Shown here one piece after another: positions 9,048-17,444 of a stretch of 64,000 nt of DNA; position 1 is the first letter of the stretch, and every line of letters starts with the position of its first letter. Below the pieces are notes generated by a model. That model was given only the letters and a program-made list of their open reading frames with translations. It did no database searches and was not told where the DNA came from. Origin of the DNA: Variovorax sp. Root411 (GTDB taxonomy: Bacteria; Pseudomonadota; Gammaproteobacteria; Burkholderiales; Burkholderiaceae_C). The stretch covers positions 1-64,000 of the forward strand of contig NZ_LMDW01000002.1 of assembly GCF_001425205.1 (NCBI RefSeq), written 5' to 3'. The position numbers and the translations under genes are program-made.

Positions 9048-10241
9048 TCAGGCTCCCAGCAATTCATTGGCAACGACGTTGCGCTGCACTTCGGAGGTAC
9101 CGCCGGCAATCGTGCGGGCGCGGGTGAACAGGTAGTTCTGCACCCATGCGGCACCGGGCTCGCCTTCGCCCTGGTCGGCCAGGAAGCGGTGCGCGGCATC
9201 GGGGCCGACCGCGTCGAGCGCGATCGTGGTCAGGCGCTGGGCCACGTCGGCGCAGGTCATCTTGATGGCCGAGGGCTGCACGCCCAGCGGGCGCTGGTGG
9301 ATCAGGTCGTCGGTGGCCTGGGCCATCATCACGCGCGCGCCCTTCACGTCGGCCTCGGCCAGCAGCAGGCGGTAGCGCAGGCTGCTGAAATCGCGGCGTC
9401 CTGCCGCCGCCTTGGCGGCCTGCTCGACCAGCTGCGTGACCTGCCGGCGCACCAGCTCCAGCCGCGCCACGTTGGCCGGGGGCAGGCGCTCGCGCTCGAG
9501 CAGGAACTTGGCGCAGGTCCAGCCCTTGCCGGGTTCGCCGATCAGGTTGTCGGCGCGCACGCGCACTTCGTCGAAGAACACTTCGTTCAAGTGGTGCCAG
9601 CCGTCGATGGTGTGGATCGGCCGCACGGTGATGCCGGGCGTGTCCATGGGCACCAGGACCAGCGAGATGCCGTCCTGCTTCTTCGCCTCTTTCGAGGTGC
9701 GCACGAGCATGTAGATCATGTTGGCTTCATGCGCGTGCGAGGTCCAGATCTTCTGGCCGTTGATCACGTACGCGTCGCCGTCCAGCCGCGCGCTGGTGCT
9801 GAGCGAGGCCAGGTCGGAGCCCGAGCCCGGTTCGGAATAGCCCTGGCACCACCAGTCGGCGCCGTCCAGGATGCGCGGCAGGAAGCGCGCCTTCTGCTCG
9901 GGCGTGCCGAAGCGGATGATGACCGGGCCGATGTGGCCCAGGCCGTGGTGGTACAGCGGCGGGCAATCGGCCTCGGCCATCACCTCCTCGAAGATCAGCC
10001 GCTGCATGATGTCCCAGCCGGTGCCGCCGTGCTCGCGCGGCCAGCTGGGCGCGCCCCAGCCCCTGGCGGCGAGGATCTTCTGCCAGCCGAGGTACTCGCG
10101 CTTGGTGACCTTCTGGCCCGCGGCCACGACGGCGCGGATCTCCGGGGGGCACGCGCTGCGCGCGAAGTCCTCGAGCTCGCGGCGAAAGCCCGCGTAGGCG
10201 TCGGCTTCGCCTGTGGCGTTCGGGGTGTCGGTGTTCGACAT
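9048..10241 (-). CDS. Acyl-CoA dehydrogenase, FadE-like, Gly in place of C-terminal Glu
   Basis: Acyl-CoA dehydrogenase of 397 residues. Its middle segment GYSEPGSGSDLASLSTSA binds flavin and substrate, and the C terminus reads AGGTSEVQRNVVANELLG, where the usual YEGTS glutamate is Gly. Enzymes of this subtype may take the base from another helix or work as part of a heteromeric pair with the next gene. I prefer the ATG at 10241 because GGAG lies 8 bases upstream; an ATG at 10268 would add nine residues. It follows the flavin reductase gene by 55 bases in the same operon. Confidence 0.9.
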   Translation of the reverse strand: MSNTDTPNATGEADAYAGFRRELEDFARSACPPEIRAVVAAGQKVTKREYLGWQKILAARGWGAPSWPREHGGTGWDIMQRLIFEEVMAEADCPPLYHHGLGHIGPVIIRFGTPEQKARFLPRILDGADWWCQGYSEPGSGSDLASLSTSARLDGDAYVINGQKIWTSHAHEANMIYMLVRTSKEAKKQDGISLVLVPMDTPGITVRPIHTIDGWHHLNEVFFDEVRVRADNLIGEPGKGWTCAKFLLERERLPPANVARLELVRRQVTQLVEQAAKAAAGRRDFSSLRYRLLLAEADVKGARVMMAQATDDLIHQRPLGVQPSAIKMTCADVAQRLTTIALDAVGPDAAHRFLADQGEGEPGAAWVQNYLFTRARTIAGGTSEVQRNVVANELLGA

Positions 10242-10296
10242 GTTGTTGTCTCCAGTCGTGTTGTCCATGCGCTTGCTGCGCCATCGGCTGCTTTGG

Positions 10297-11262
10297 CTAG
10301 GCGGCCGTGGGAGCGTCCTTGCGCAGCTTGGTGATCAGTTCGTCCAGCGCGGCCACGGCGCCATCGGCGTCGCGCCGTCGCAGGCAGCGCACCACCTCGC
10401 GCCGCAGCGGGAACAGGTCGGGCCGCGGCAGCACGGGAACGACATGCGTCAAGCGTTCGCGCAGGATGGTGGTCATGGTCTGCGCCATCAGCGTCAGGGC
10501 CTCGTTGTGGCCCGCGTCGGCAATGGCGCAGAAGAAGCGGCTGGCCGACTCGATGCGCTGCGCGAGCGTGTCGGTGGCCTGGTGGCGCTCGATGTCGTCG
10601 ACGGCCTTCTCGACCGCATCGAGCTCGGCCTCGCTCGCGCGGTCACAGGCCAGGCGCAGCAGCGTGCCGTACAGCGTGCGGTAGGCCTCGTCGAGATCGG
10701 CCGAGCCCAACCGCCCCTGGACCACCAGCGTGCGCAGCGACTCCGCCAGCATCATGTAGGCGCCCTTGTAGAACACCAGCGCATGGTCGGCGCCGCCGCC
10801 GCCCATGTGCTTCACCTCGCCGATGAAGACGAGGTGGTCGCCCGCGTCGTGGCAGGCATGCGCGCTGCACTCGAAGCTGGCCAGGCAGTCGTCGATCACC
10901 GGCATGCCGAGCGGGCCGGTGCGCCATGCCACGCCTTCGAACTTGTCGGCGATCTTGCTGGAGGCGAAGCGGCCCGACAGTGCGTCCTGTTGCTGCGACA
11001 GGATGTTGATGGCAAAGCCCTCGGCCTCGCTGAACGCGCCCACCAGGCTGCTGGCCTTGCGCAGGCTGAACAGCACCAGCGGCGGCTCCAGCGACACCGA
11101 GCTGAACGAGTTGCAGGTCAGGCCGACCGGGCGCCCACCGGCGTCGCGCGTCGTGATGACGGCCACGCCGGTCGGGAAGCAGCCGAGCAGCTGGCGGAAC
11201 AGCATCGGCTCGATCGGTGCGACGGGTGCGGCCCGGGTCACATCGGACAGGGCATGGGTCAT
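10297..11262 (-). CDS. Flavin reductase with C-terminal FCD-like (GntR effector-type) domain
   Basis: Protein of 321 residues in two parts. Residues about 20-170 form an FMN-binding split-barrel flavin reductase (LLGCFPTGVAVIT, LTCNSFSSVSLEPPLVLFSL, FAINILS). Residues about 180-315 are all-helical and resemble the FCD ligand-binding domain of FadR-type regulators (SASRFFCAIADAGHNEAL, then RDADGAVAALDELI). No DNA-binding domain is present. It should supply reduced flavin to the adjacent luciferase-like monooxygenase; the extra domain could sense the substrate and gate flavin reduction. Start at 11262 with AAGGGGA upstream. The known two-domain reductase of p-hydroxyphenylacetate hydroxylase has a different (MarR-like) tail. 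Confidence 0.88.
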   Translation of the reverse strand: MTHALSDVTRAAPVAPIEPMLFRQLLGCFPTGVAVITTRDAGGRPVGLTCNSFSSVSLEPPLVLFSLRKASSLVGAFSEAEGFAINILSQQQDALSGRFASSKIADKFEGVAWRTGPLGMPVIDDCLASFECSAHACHDAGDHLVFIGEVKHMGGGGADHALVFYKGAYMMLAESLRTLVVQGRLGSADLDEAYRTLYGTLLRLACDRASEAELDAVEKAVDDIERHQATDTLAQRIESASRFFCAIADAGHNEALTLMAQTMTTILRERLTHVVPVLPRPDLFPLRREVVRCLRRRDADGAVAALDELITKLRKDAPTAA

Positions 11263-11299
11263 GGCGTTCCCCTTGGGTGAGTCACCGTACGGCGCCGTC

Positions 11300-12391
11300 T
11301 CAGGCGGCTGCGAGTTCGGGCGCGACCTGCGCCACGTGCGGCGGGTCGTTGGCAATCTCGCGCTGCACCGCGGGCATGATCACCTTGGCCCACAGCTCCA
11401 GCTGGCGCAGCATGGTGGGGTGGTCGAAGTCGCCCATCTGCGTCTGGAACGCGTAGTGGCAGGGCTTGAGCGTGCGGATCTCCTTCACCACGCGCTCGAT
11501 CACCTGGTCCACCGAACCCACCGGCAGATTGGCGCGCATTTCCTCGAGGCTCGATTCGCCTTCGACGATGCCTTCCTCGACCTGGTAGTCGTCGGCCACC
11601 TGCGCGGTGCGGCGCTTCAGGCTCACGGCCACGCGGCGCTGGAAGCGCGCACAGTCGAGGTAGCGCTCCACCTCGTCCTTGTTGTCGCTGGCGTAGGCCG
11701 CGCGCAGCACGCCGACCTGCACCTGGGCCGGGTCCTTGCCTTCGGCGAGCGCGACCTTGTCGATCAGGTTGCGGGTCTGCTGCAGCTTCTCCACGCCGCC
11801 GTCGCCGCCGGAAACGAACACATGGTGGCCGCTGCGCACGGCGCGGGTCACGAAGGTCGGGTCGACGCTGGTGATCCACATCGGCGGCATCGGCTGCTGC
11901 ACCGCGCGCTGGCTGATGGCGCTCATGGGCTGCTGATAGAACTCGCCGTCATAGCTGAACTTGGGCTGCTTCAGGCCCAGCTCGAGCATGTCGAGCATTT
12001 CCAGCGTGCGCGCCTTGGCGGTGTCGAGCGAGACACCGAAGCGCTCGAATTCGAAATGCTGGTAGCCCGAACCGATGCCCAGGTTGAGACGGCCGTTGGA
12101 CAGCTGGTCGACCATGGCCACATCGGCGATCAGGCGCGCCGGCTGGTACAGCGGTGCGACGACAATGCCGGTTCCCAGCCGGATGTTGCGGGTGACCGCG
12201 GCGCAATGCGCGATCATGGTCAGCGGCGATGAGCACAGGCCGTAGTTGCTGAAGTGATGTTCGGCATACCACGCGGCACCGAAGCCCAGCTCGTCGGCCA
12301 GGCGCGTCTGTTCCACCGCGTCGCGCAGGATCTGGTGCGACGTCTTGTGCTTGTTTCGCTGCTGCATCAATATGAAGATTCCGAAATCCAT
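11300..12391 (-). CDS. Luciferase-like (LLM class) flavin-dependent monooxygenase
   Basis: Protein of 363 residues with the bacterial-luciferase TIM barrel. It opens MDFGIFILMQQ, has AWYAEHHFSNYG (the conserved EHH segment) around residue 42 and IRLGTGIVVAPLYQPARLI around residue 70. Such enzymes use reduced flavin and oxygen to hydroxylate, desulfonate or do Baeyer-Villiger oxidation, and need a separate reductase, here the next gene. It is the first gene of the operon, with a strong ribosome site (AAGGAGA) before the ATG at 12391, and lies divergent from a LysR gene 99 bases away. The substrate is unknown. Confidence 0.9.
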   Translation of the reverse strand: MDFGIFILMQQRNKHKTSHQILRDAVEQTRLADELGFGAAWYAEHHFSNYGLCSSPLTMIAHCAAVTRNIRLGTGIVVAPLYQPARLIADVAMVDQLSNGRLNLGIGSGYQHFEFERFGVSLDTAKARTLEMLDMLELGLKQPKFSYDGEFYQQPMSAISQRAVQQPMPPMWITSVDPTFVTRAVRSGHHVFVSGGDGGVEKLQQTRNLIDKVALAEGKDPAQVQVGVLRAAYASDNKDEVERYLDCARFQRRVAVSLKRRTAQVADDYQVEEGIVEGESSLEEMRANLPVGSVDQVIERVVKEIRTLKPCHYAFQTQMGDFDHPTMLRQLELWAKVIMPAVQREIANDPPHVAQVAPELAAA

Positions 12392-12435
12392 CGCTGGTCT
12401 CCTTGTGGGCTTGGTTACGTGCTTTGATCGTAGGA

Positions 12436-12448
12436 GCGGGGTCCCCGC
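12436..12448. promoter_or_regulatory. GC palindrome in the divergent LysR/monooxygenase spacer
   Basis: GCGGGGTCCCCGC, six-base arms around one T, sits midway in the 99-base spacer between the monooxygenase and LysR genes. It could be an operator or part of a leader hairpin. It does not have the T-N11-A form with AT-rich arms usual for LysR boxes, so this is a weak call. Confidence 0.3.
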
Positions 12449-12490
12449 CCGGCTCACCATGCTTCGCACAGCTTCTTTGCGCTTATTGAA

Positions 12491-13402
12491 ATGAAGGCCC
12501 TCGATTCGCTGCGGATCTTCGTCATCGTCCAGAGGAAGGGCAGCCTCTCCGCGGCCGGCCGGAGCCTGAGCCTCTCGCCCGCCACCATCTCGCGGCGCAT
12601 CAGCGCGCTGGAGGAAGAGCTCGGCGTGCAGCTGGTCGACCGCACCAGCCGCAACCTCAAGGTGACCGAGGCAGGCCAGGCCTTCCTCGAACATGCGGAA
12701 GTGGTGCTCGAGGCCATGGCGCGGGCCGAGGAAGCGGCGCGCAATTCGAAGCTGCTGCCCGAGGGGCGCCTGCGCATCCACTCGCGCACGCAGATCGGCC
12801 TGCGCGTCATCGGGCCGCTGCTGCCGGGCTTCGCGCAGCGCCACCCCGACATCCAGCTCGAACTGGAACTGTCGGAGCACCCGGTGAACCTGGTGGAGCA
12901 GGACTTCGATATCGACATCCGCACCGGCGAGTCGAACGACTCCAACTTCGTCATCAAGCGGCTGCTCAGCAGCGACGAGGTGCTGGTGGCGAGCCCCGCC
13001 TTCATGAAGGTGCACAAGCGCATCCGTCATCCAAACGACCTGCTGCAGGTGCGCTGCCTGACCTACAAGCGCGAGCACGAGGCCGTCACCTGGAAATACA
13101 TCGACGAACAGGGCGTGCAGCAGGAGCTGCCCATCCAGGGCGTGCTGACCTCGAACAACGGCGAGCTGCTGCGGCTGGCCGCCATGGGCGGCATGGGCAT
13201 CGCGCTGCTGTCGGAGCCCACGGTGCGCGGCTGCATCCAGGACGGCACGCTGGTGCGCCTGCTGCCCGAGTATCGATTTGCGGTGCGCGCGTTCTCGAAC
13301 GGCGTCTACGCGGTGTTCCGCCAGAGCCGCACGCTGCCCCTGAAGGTGCGCGCTTTCGTCGACTTCATGGCCGAGGCGCTGCGCGAGAACGACGGCGCCT
13401 GA
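12491..13402 (+). CDS. LysR-family transcriptional regulator
   Basis: LysR regulator of 303 residues. The N-terminal winged helix (about 1-60) contains GSLSAAGRSLSLSPATISRRISALEEELG, and residues 90-295 form the inducer-binding fold. It is transcribed away from the ten-gene catabolic operon and is the obvious candidate activator for it. The ATG at 12491 begins exactly at the normal LysR start (MKALDSLRIF), but no good ribosome site precedes it. Coupling to the downstream lactonase gene (opposite strand) is not expected. Confidence 0.92.
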   Translation: MKALDSLRIFVIVQRKGSLSAAGRSLSLSPATISRRISALEEELGVQLVDRTSRNLKVTEAGQAFLEHAEVVLEAMARAEEAARNSKLLPEGRLRIHSRTQIGLRVIGPLLPGFAQRHPDIQLELELSEHPVNLVEQDFDIDIRTGESNDSNFVIKRLLSSDEVLVASPAFMKVHKRIRHPNDLLQVRCLTYKREHEAVTWKYIDEQGVQQELPIQGVLTSNNGELLRLAAMGGMGIALLSEPTVRGCIQDGTLVRLLPEYRFAVRAFSNGVYAVFRQSRTLPLKVRAFVDFMAEALRENDGA

Positions 13403-13410
13403 AGAAGGCG

Positions 13411-14292
13411 TCAGCCGCCGAAACGGTGCGGCGGCAGGCCGGGGGCAGGCAATCCGCTCACTTCGAACAGCGCGCCGTCCTGCGGGCGGTCGCCCGAGAG
13501 GTTCGTGCTCTTGGAAAGCGAGGTGACGAAGGCCTTGTCGAACTGCGACCCGCCGAAGCACAGGCTGGTCGGGTGCGTCGCGGGCAGTTCGACGAGGCGC
13601 TCCACGCGGCCATCGGGTGCAAAGCGCGCCATCTTGCCGACGCGCGGCAGCACGCTCCACACGAAGCCTTCGGCGTCCACGGTCGCGCCGTCGGGGCCGG
13701 AGCCGAAGCTGTCGGTCTGCGCGAAGGCGCGCTTGCTGGCGAGCGGCCCATGTGGTGAATAGTCGTAGGCCCAGATCGTGCGCAGCGGGCTGTCGGCCAC
13801 GTAGAAGGTGTGCCCGTCCGGGCTGAAGCAGGGGCCGTTGGTCAGCGAGAAGCCGTCCGCCAGCAGCTCGACTTCGCCGCCGGGCCGCAAGCGGTACAGC
13901 CCGCCGCCGATCGGCTCGTCGGGCTGGCGGTGGACGTGCAAGGTACCCGCCACGAAGTTGCCCCACGGGTCGCATTTGCCATCGTTGAGGCGCACGTCCG
14001 GGTGGTCGGTGTCGATCTGCGCGATGCTCTGCAGCGTGCGCGTGCCCAGGTCGTAGAGCGCAAAGCCGTGTTTCAGCGCCACGAGCACGGCGCCGCTCTC
14101 GCACAGCGCGATCGAACCGACGGGCGCGGGCAGGCTGTGCCGCTCCGACTCCCCGCTGCCGGGCCAGTGCCGGTGCAGCGTGCCCGCCAGCGAATCGATC
14201 CAGCAGACGGCGCCCGAGCGCGCATCCCAGCAGGGGCTTTCGCCCAGCAGATCCCGGGTCGTGCCGAGTTCTCGAACAGTGAATGCATCCAT
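13411..14292 (-). CDS. SMP-30/gluconolactonase/LRE family protein
   Basis: Six-bladed propeller lactonase of 293 residues. The metal ligand Glu is in LLGESPCWD (about residue 18), the Asn/Asp ligands in RLNDGKCDPWGNFVAGT (about 100) and a further Asp in GPDGATVDAEGFVW (about 195). Family members hydrolyse sugar or other lactones with a divalent metal. The stop lies 8 bases from the LysR stop (convergent), and the gene is divergent from the CoA-transferase gene with a 108-base spacer. A link to the catabolic operon is possible, since Baeyer-Villiger oxidation makes lactones, but this is inference. Confidence 0.88.
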   Translation of the reverse strand: MDAFTVRELGTTRDLLGESPCWDARSGAVCWIDSLAGTLHRHWPGSGESERHSLPAPVGSIALCESGAVLVALKHGFALYDLGTRTLQSIAQIDTDHPDVRLNDGKCDPWGNFVAGTLHVHRQPDEPIGGGLYRLRPGGEVELLADGFSLTNGPCFSPDGHTFYVADSPLRTIWAYDYSPHGPLASKRAFAQTDSFGSGPDGATVDAEGFVWSVLPRVGKMARFAPDGRVERLVELPATHPTSLCFGGSQFDKAFVTSLSKSTNLSGDRPQDGALFEVSGLPAPGLPPHRFGG

Positions 14293-14375
14293 GGGACCGC
14301 AGTGTGGCAACGCACGGCGCGCAGCCGGAAGCGCATCGTGAAAACCAGCTTTGCGGATCGTGCGCTCCCGCGGCG

Positions 14376-14398
14376 GCCGCACGCTCCTAGAGTGCGGC
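14376..14398. promoter_or_regulatory. Inverted repeat directly before the CoA-transferase start
   Basis: GCCGCAC and GTGCGGC, seven-base arms with a 9-base loop, end two bases before the ATG at 14401. No Shine-Dalgarno sequence is visible there, so a hairpin at this place might affect translation, or the repeat may be an operator in the divergent spacer. Confidence 0.3.
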
Positions 14399-14400
14399 AG

Positions 14401-15660
14401 ATGAACGAACCCACCGCTCCACCGCCCCTGCAGGGCATCCGCGTCGTCGAGCTCGGCAACTACATCGCAGGCCCCGGCACGGCGATGTCGCTGGGCGATC
14501 TCGGCGCGGAGATGCTGAAGATCGAATCGATGGAAGGCGACATGTCGCGCCACACGGGGCACTTCGGCCACGCGATGCTGCGCGCCTACAACCGCAGCAA
14601 GAAATCGATCGCGCTCGACCTGCGCCAGCCCCGCGGGCTGGAGGTGGCGCGCCGCCTGATCGCCGGTGCCGACGTGGTGGTGCAGAACCTGCGCCCGGGC
14701 GCCGCCGATGCGCTGGGCCTGGGCGCCGAGGCGCTGCGCGCGGCGCACCCGGGCCTCGTGCACGTCTCGATCAGCGGCTTCCCGGCCGATGCGCCTTCGC
14801 GCGACCGGCCGGGCTACGACATCGCGGCGCAGGCCGAGAGCGGCCTCATGTCCGTGACCGGCGAGCCGCAGGGCCTGCCGCAGAAGGTGGGCGCCACCAT
14901 CATCGACACGGCCAGCGTGCAGGTGGCGACGCAGGCCATCCTGGCCGCGCTGTTCCGCCGCGAGCGCACCGGCCGCGGCGAGACCATCCGCGTGTCGCTG
15001 CTGGAGGTGGCGCTGAACCTGCAGCTGGCCAACTGGAGCGACTACATGGTGCGCGGCGTGGAGCCCACGCGCAGCGGCGACGGCCAGCCGCTGAGCGCGC
15101 CGGCGGCCGACATCTTCCGCACGCGCGACGGCATGGTGGTGATCTCGGCCTACGTGCAGGCGCACTGGGTGCGGCTGTGCGAGACCATCGGCTGCCCCGA
15201 GCTGGCAACGGACGCGCGCTTTGTCACCAACGAGCTGCGCGTGGCCAACCGGCCGGCCATGAAGGCGGCCGTGAGCGAGCGGCTCGCGCACTACGGCACC
15301 GGCGAGTGCGTCGAACTGCTCACACGCAACAACATCGTGGTGGGCGTGGTGCGCAGCTATGCCGATGCGCTCGCGGGCGCGGACTTCCGCGCCAGCCGCA
15401 TGGTCATCGAGGCCGCGCCCAACGGCGACGTGCCGGGCTACGCCAGCTTCGGCCTGCCCTACGAGCTGTGCGACACGCCGCGCCGCCGGACCCAGGCGGC
15501 GCCGGCGCACGGCGCGCACACCGAGGAACTGCTGCGCGAGGCGGGCTACGGCGCCGCCGAGATCGAGGCACTGCGCGAAGCCGGCGTCGTCAAGGGGGCG
15601 AACCCGCCCGCGCCGGTGCGCAACCTACAAAGCAGCTTTTCACACCCTGCAGCACCTTGA
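14401..15660 (+). CDS. CaiB/BaiF (class III) CoA-transferase family protein
   Basis: Protein of 419 residues, typical length for formyl-CoA transferase relatives. It begins LQGIRVVELGNYIAGPGTAM, has DVVVQNLRPGAADALGL around residue 97 and GYDIAAQAESGLMSVTG around 140. The segment QKVGATIIDTASV holds the Asp that forms the acyl-anhydride intermediate in the family. It would move CoA between carboxylates. The following gene is a Bug binding protein, a common pairing in Burkholderiales, 75 bases downstream. The chosen ATG is where homology starts; upstream in-frame sequence is antisense to the lactonase. Confidence 0.9.
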   Translation: MNEPTAPPPLQGIRVVELGNYIAGPGTAMSLGDLGAEMLKIESMEGDMSRHTGHFGHAMLRAYNRSKKSIALDLRQPRGLEVARRLIAGADVVVQNLRPGAADALGLGAEALRAAHPGLVHVSISGFPADAPSRDRPGYDIAAQAESGLMSVTGEPQGLPQKVGATIIDTASVQVATQAILAALFRRERTGRGETIRVSLLEVALNLQLANWSDYMVRGVEPTRSGDGQPLSAPAADIFRTRDGMVVISAYVQAHWVRLCETIGCPELATDARFVTNELRVANRPAMKAAVSERLAHYGTGECVELLTRNNIVVGVVRSYADALAGADFRASRMVIEAAPNGDVPGYASFGLPYELCDTPRRRTQAAPAHGAHTEELLREAGYGAAEIEALREAGVVKGANPPAPVRNLQSSFSHPAAP

Positions 15661-15735
15661 GCCAGCCCCGTCGATAGACTGCCTCGACGGGACTGGCAGC
15701 AGCCATTCACCCCCCTAAAAGAGATCGGAGACAAA

Positions 15736-16701
15736 GTGATTTATCGAAAACTCATCGCCCCGCTGTTGCTCGGTCTGACCGTGATGTCAGGTGGAGGCGC
15801 GGCGCAGGCACAGCAACCCATCCGCATGGTCGTGCCCTTCGCGGCCGGCGGCGGTACCGACCAGTACGTGCGCCTGCTGGCCTCCGAGCTCGCAAAGAAG
15901 GGCACGCAGATCATCGTGGAGAACAAGCCCGGCGCCAGCGGCATCGTCGCCGCGGACTACGTGGCCCGTTCGCGTCCCGACGGCCTCACGGTGCTGGTCT
16001 CATCGCTCGGCACGCTGGCCAACAACACCGTGCTGTACGACAAGCTGCCGTACGACCCGAAGAAAGACTTCGCGCCCGTCTCGCAGATCGGCTACCAGCC
16101 CGCGATCATCGTCGGCCGCGTCGACTTGCCCTACAAGAACATCAAGGAGATGGTCGCCTACGCCAAGGCCCATCCGGGCAAGATCAACCGCGGCTCGCCG
16201 GGCGAGGCCATCCTCACCAACCTGGCGCCGATGAGCTTCGAGCGCAGCAATGGCTTCAGCACGACGCACGTCCCCTTCAACGGCGACGCACCGGCCGTGC
16301 AGGCACTGCTGAGCAACACCATCGACATCCATGGCACCTCGCTCACCGGCTCGCTGTCGCTGATCCAGGCGGGCAAGCTGCGCGTGCTGGGCGTGATGGA
16401 CAGCCAGCGCCTGCCGCAGGTGCCCGACGCCCAGACCTTCAAGGAGCAGGGCTACGACTTCGAGGCCGTGCTGTGGTATTCGCTCTCGGTGCCGTCCGGC
16501 ACGCCGGCCGAGTCGATCCGCCGCCTGAACAAGGCCGTGAACGAGGTGATCGCGCAGCCCGACTTCGTCACCCGCGCGCGCGCCATGGGCATGGAGCCGC
16601 GCGGCGGTACGCCTGAAGAGCTGGCGAAGTTCGTGCAGACCGAGTTCGAGCGCTGGGTGCCGATGCTCAAGAGCCTGAACCTGCCGAAGCAGTCGCACTG
16701 A
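15736..16701 (+). CDS. Bug family (TctC-like) periplasmic substrate-binding protein
   Basis: Protein of 321 residues with a signal peptide of about 25 residues (LIAPLLLGLTVMSGGGAAQA). It then shows the Bug hallmarks IRMVVPFAAGGGTDQYVR and VENKPGASGIVAADYV. These periplasmic two-lobed proteins bind carboxylates for tripartite tricarboxylate transporters or act as sensors; no TctA or TctB gene is present here, as is usual for the many Bug paralogues. The start is GTG at 15736 with GGAGA 6-10 bases upstream. It is likely co-transcribed with the CoA-transferase gene. Confidence 0.92.
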   Translation: MIYRKLIAPLLLGLTVMSGGGAAQAQQPIRMVVPFAAGGGTDQYVRLLASELAKKGTQIIVENKPGASGIVAADYVARSRPDGLTVLVSSLGTLANNTVLYDKLPYDPKKDFAPVSQIGYQPAIIVGRVDLPYKNIKEMVAYAKAHPGKINRGSPGEAILTNLAPMSFERSNGFSTTHVPFNGDAPAVQALLSNTIDIHGTSLTGSLSLIQAGKLRVLGVMDSQRLPQVPDAQTFKEQGYDFEAVLWYSLSVPSGTPAESIRRLNKAVNEVIAQPDFVTRARAMGMEPRGGTPEELAKFVQTEFERWVPMLKSLNLPKQSH

Positions 16702-16728
16702 GCGGGGCGCGGCGCGCGCCGCGGGCCG

Positions 16729-17379
16729 TCAGGCAGACGGCCTGGCCAGCGTCGCCAGCTTCTTCCTGGCCGCCTGCAAGAGGCCGCCTCGTTCGACGGG
16801 CAGTGCCGCCTTGGTATCCCCGAGCGCGACGATCTCATGCACGGTGGCTGCCGAGATCCTTGAAGACAACGGATCGCGCGGCGACATGTCGTTGAACCTC
16901 CCGAGCGGGATGACGTGCACCTTGAGGTGCCGGCCCATGGTTTTCGACAGCTTCTGGCAAGCCGTTGCCATGGCGGCTTCGTCCGGGACCAGTTGGCCGT
17001 GCACGACGAGCAGTTCCACGGTGCCTTGCGCGTCCTCTCCCAGCACGAACGCGCGCACGACCGAGTCCTTGAACCTGGACCGCAGCATGGAGCGGATCGG
17101 CTCTGCCGCGGCGAACGATCTCAGCGCGATGCTCCGAAGCTCCTTGTGGAAGACGAACGAGCGATCGACCTGGACCGTCTCGGCCTGGTCCGCCTTCGCC
17201 GCCTGCCGCTTCGCGATGCCGCTGCGAACGAGATGCTCCACAGTGAGGGCGGTCTCGGCTTCGGCCAGCTTCGACCGCCGTGCAAGCTCACTCGTCGGGA
17301 ACTGTTGATCGGGCGCCGCGTACAACACCGTGAGGAGCTTCTGCACTTCGGGGGAGAAAAGGAAATCCGCGGCGCTCAT
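16729..17379 (-). CDS. Winged-helix protein with degenerate nucleotidyltransferase-like domain
   Basis: Protein of 216 residues. Residues about 1-75 look like a winged helix (FSPEVQKLLTVLYAAP, FPTSELARRSKLAEAETALTVEHLV). Residues about 95-165 align in layout with the MNT-type nucleotidyltransferase domain often joined to such helices, but the GS...DxD active-site pattern is replaced by VLGEDAQGTVELLVV, so catalysis is unlikely. I chose the ATG at 17379; 23 further in-frame codons exist upstream. Possible regulator or antitoxin-like protein; no toxin partner is visible beside it. Confidence 0.65.
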   Translation of the reverse strand: MSAADFLFSPEVQKLLTVLYAAPDQQFPTSELARRSKLAEAETALTVEHLVRSGIAKRQAAKADQAETVQVDRSFVFHKELRSIALRSFAAAEPIRSMLRSRFKDSVVRAFVLGEDAQGTVELLVVHGQLVPDEAAMATACQKLSKTMGRHLKVHVIPLGRFNDMSPRDPLSSRISAATVHEIVALGDTKAALPVERGGLLQAARKKLATLARPSA

Positions 17380-17444
17380 TCTGGCTTTGCTGCTGATACG
17401 AAGTCGACCATTATCCGGGCGGGTTAGGAGCGCAGAGCGAGCCG

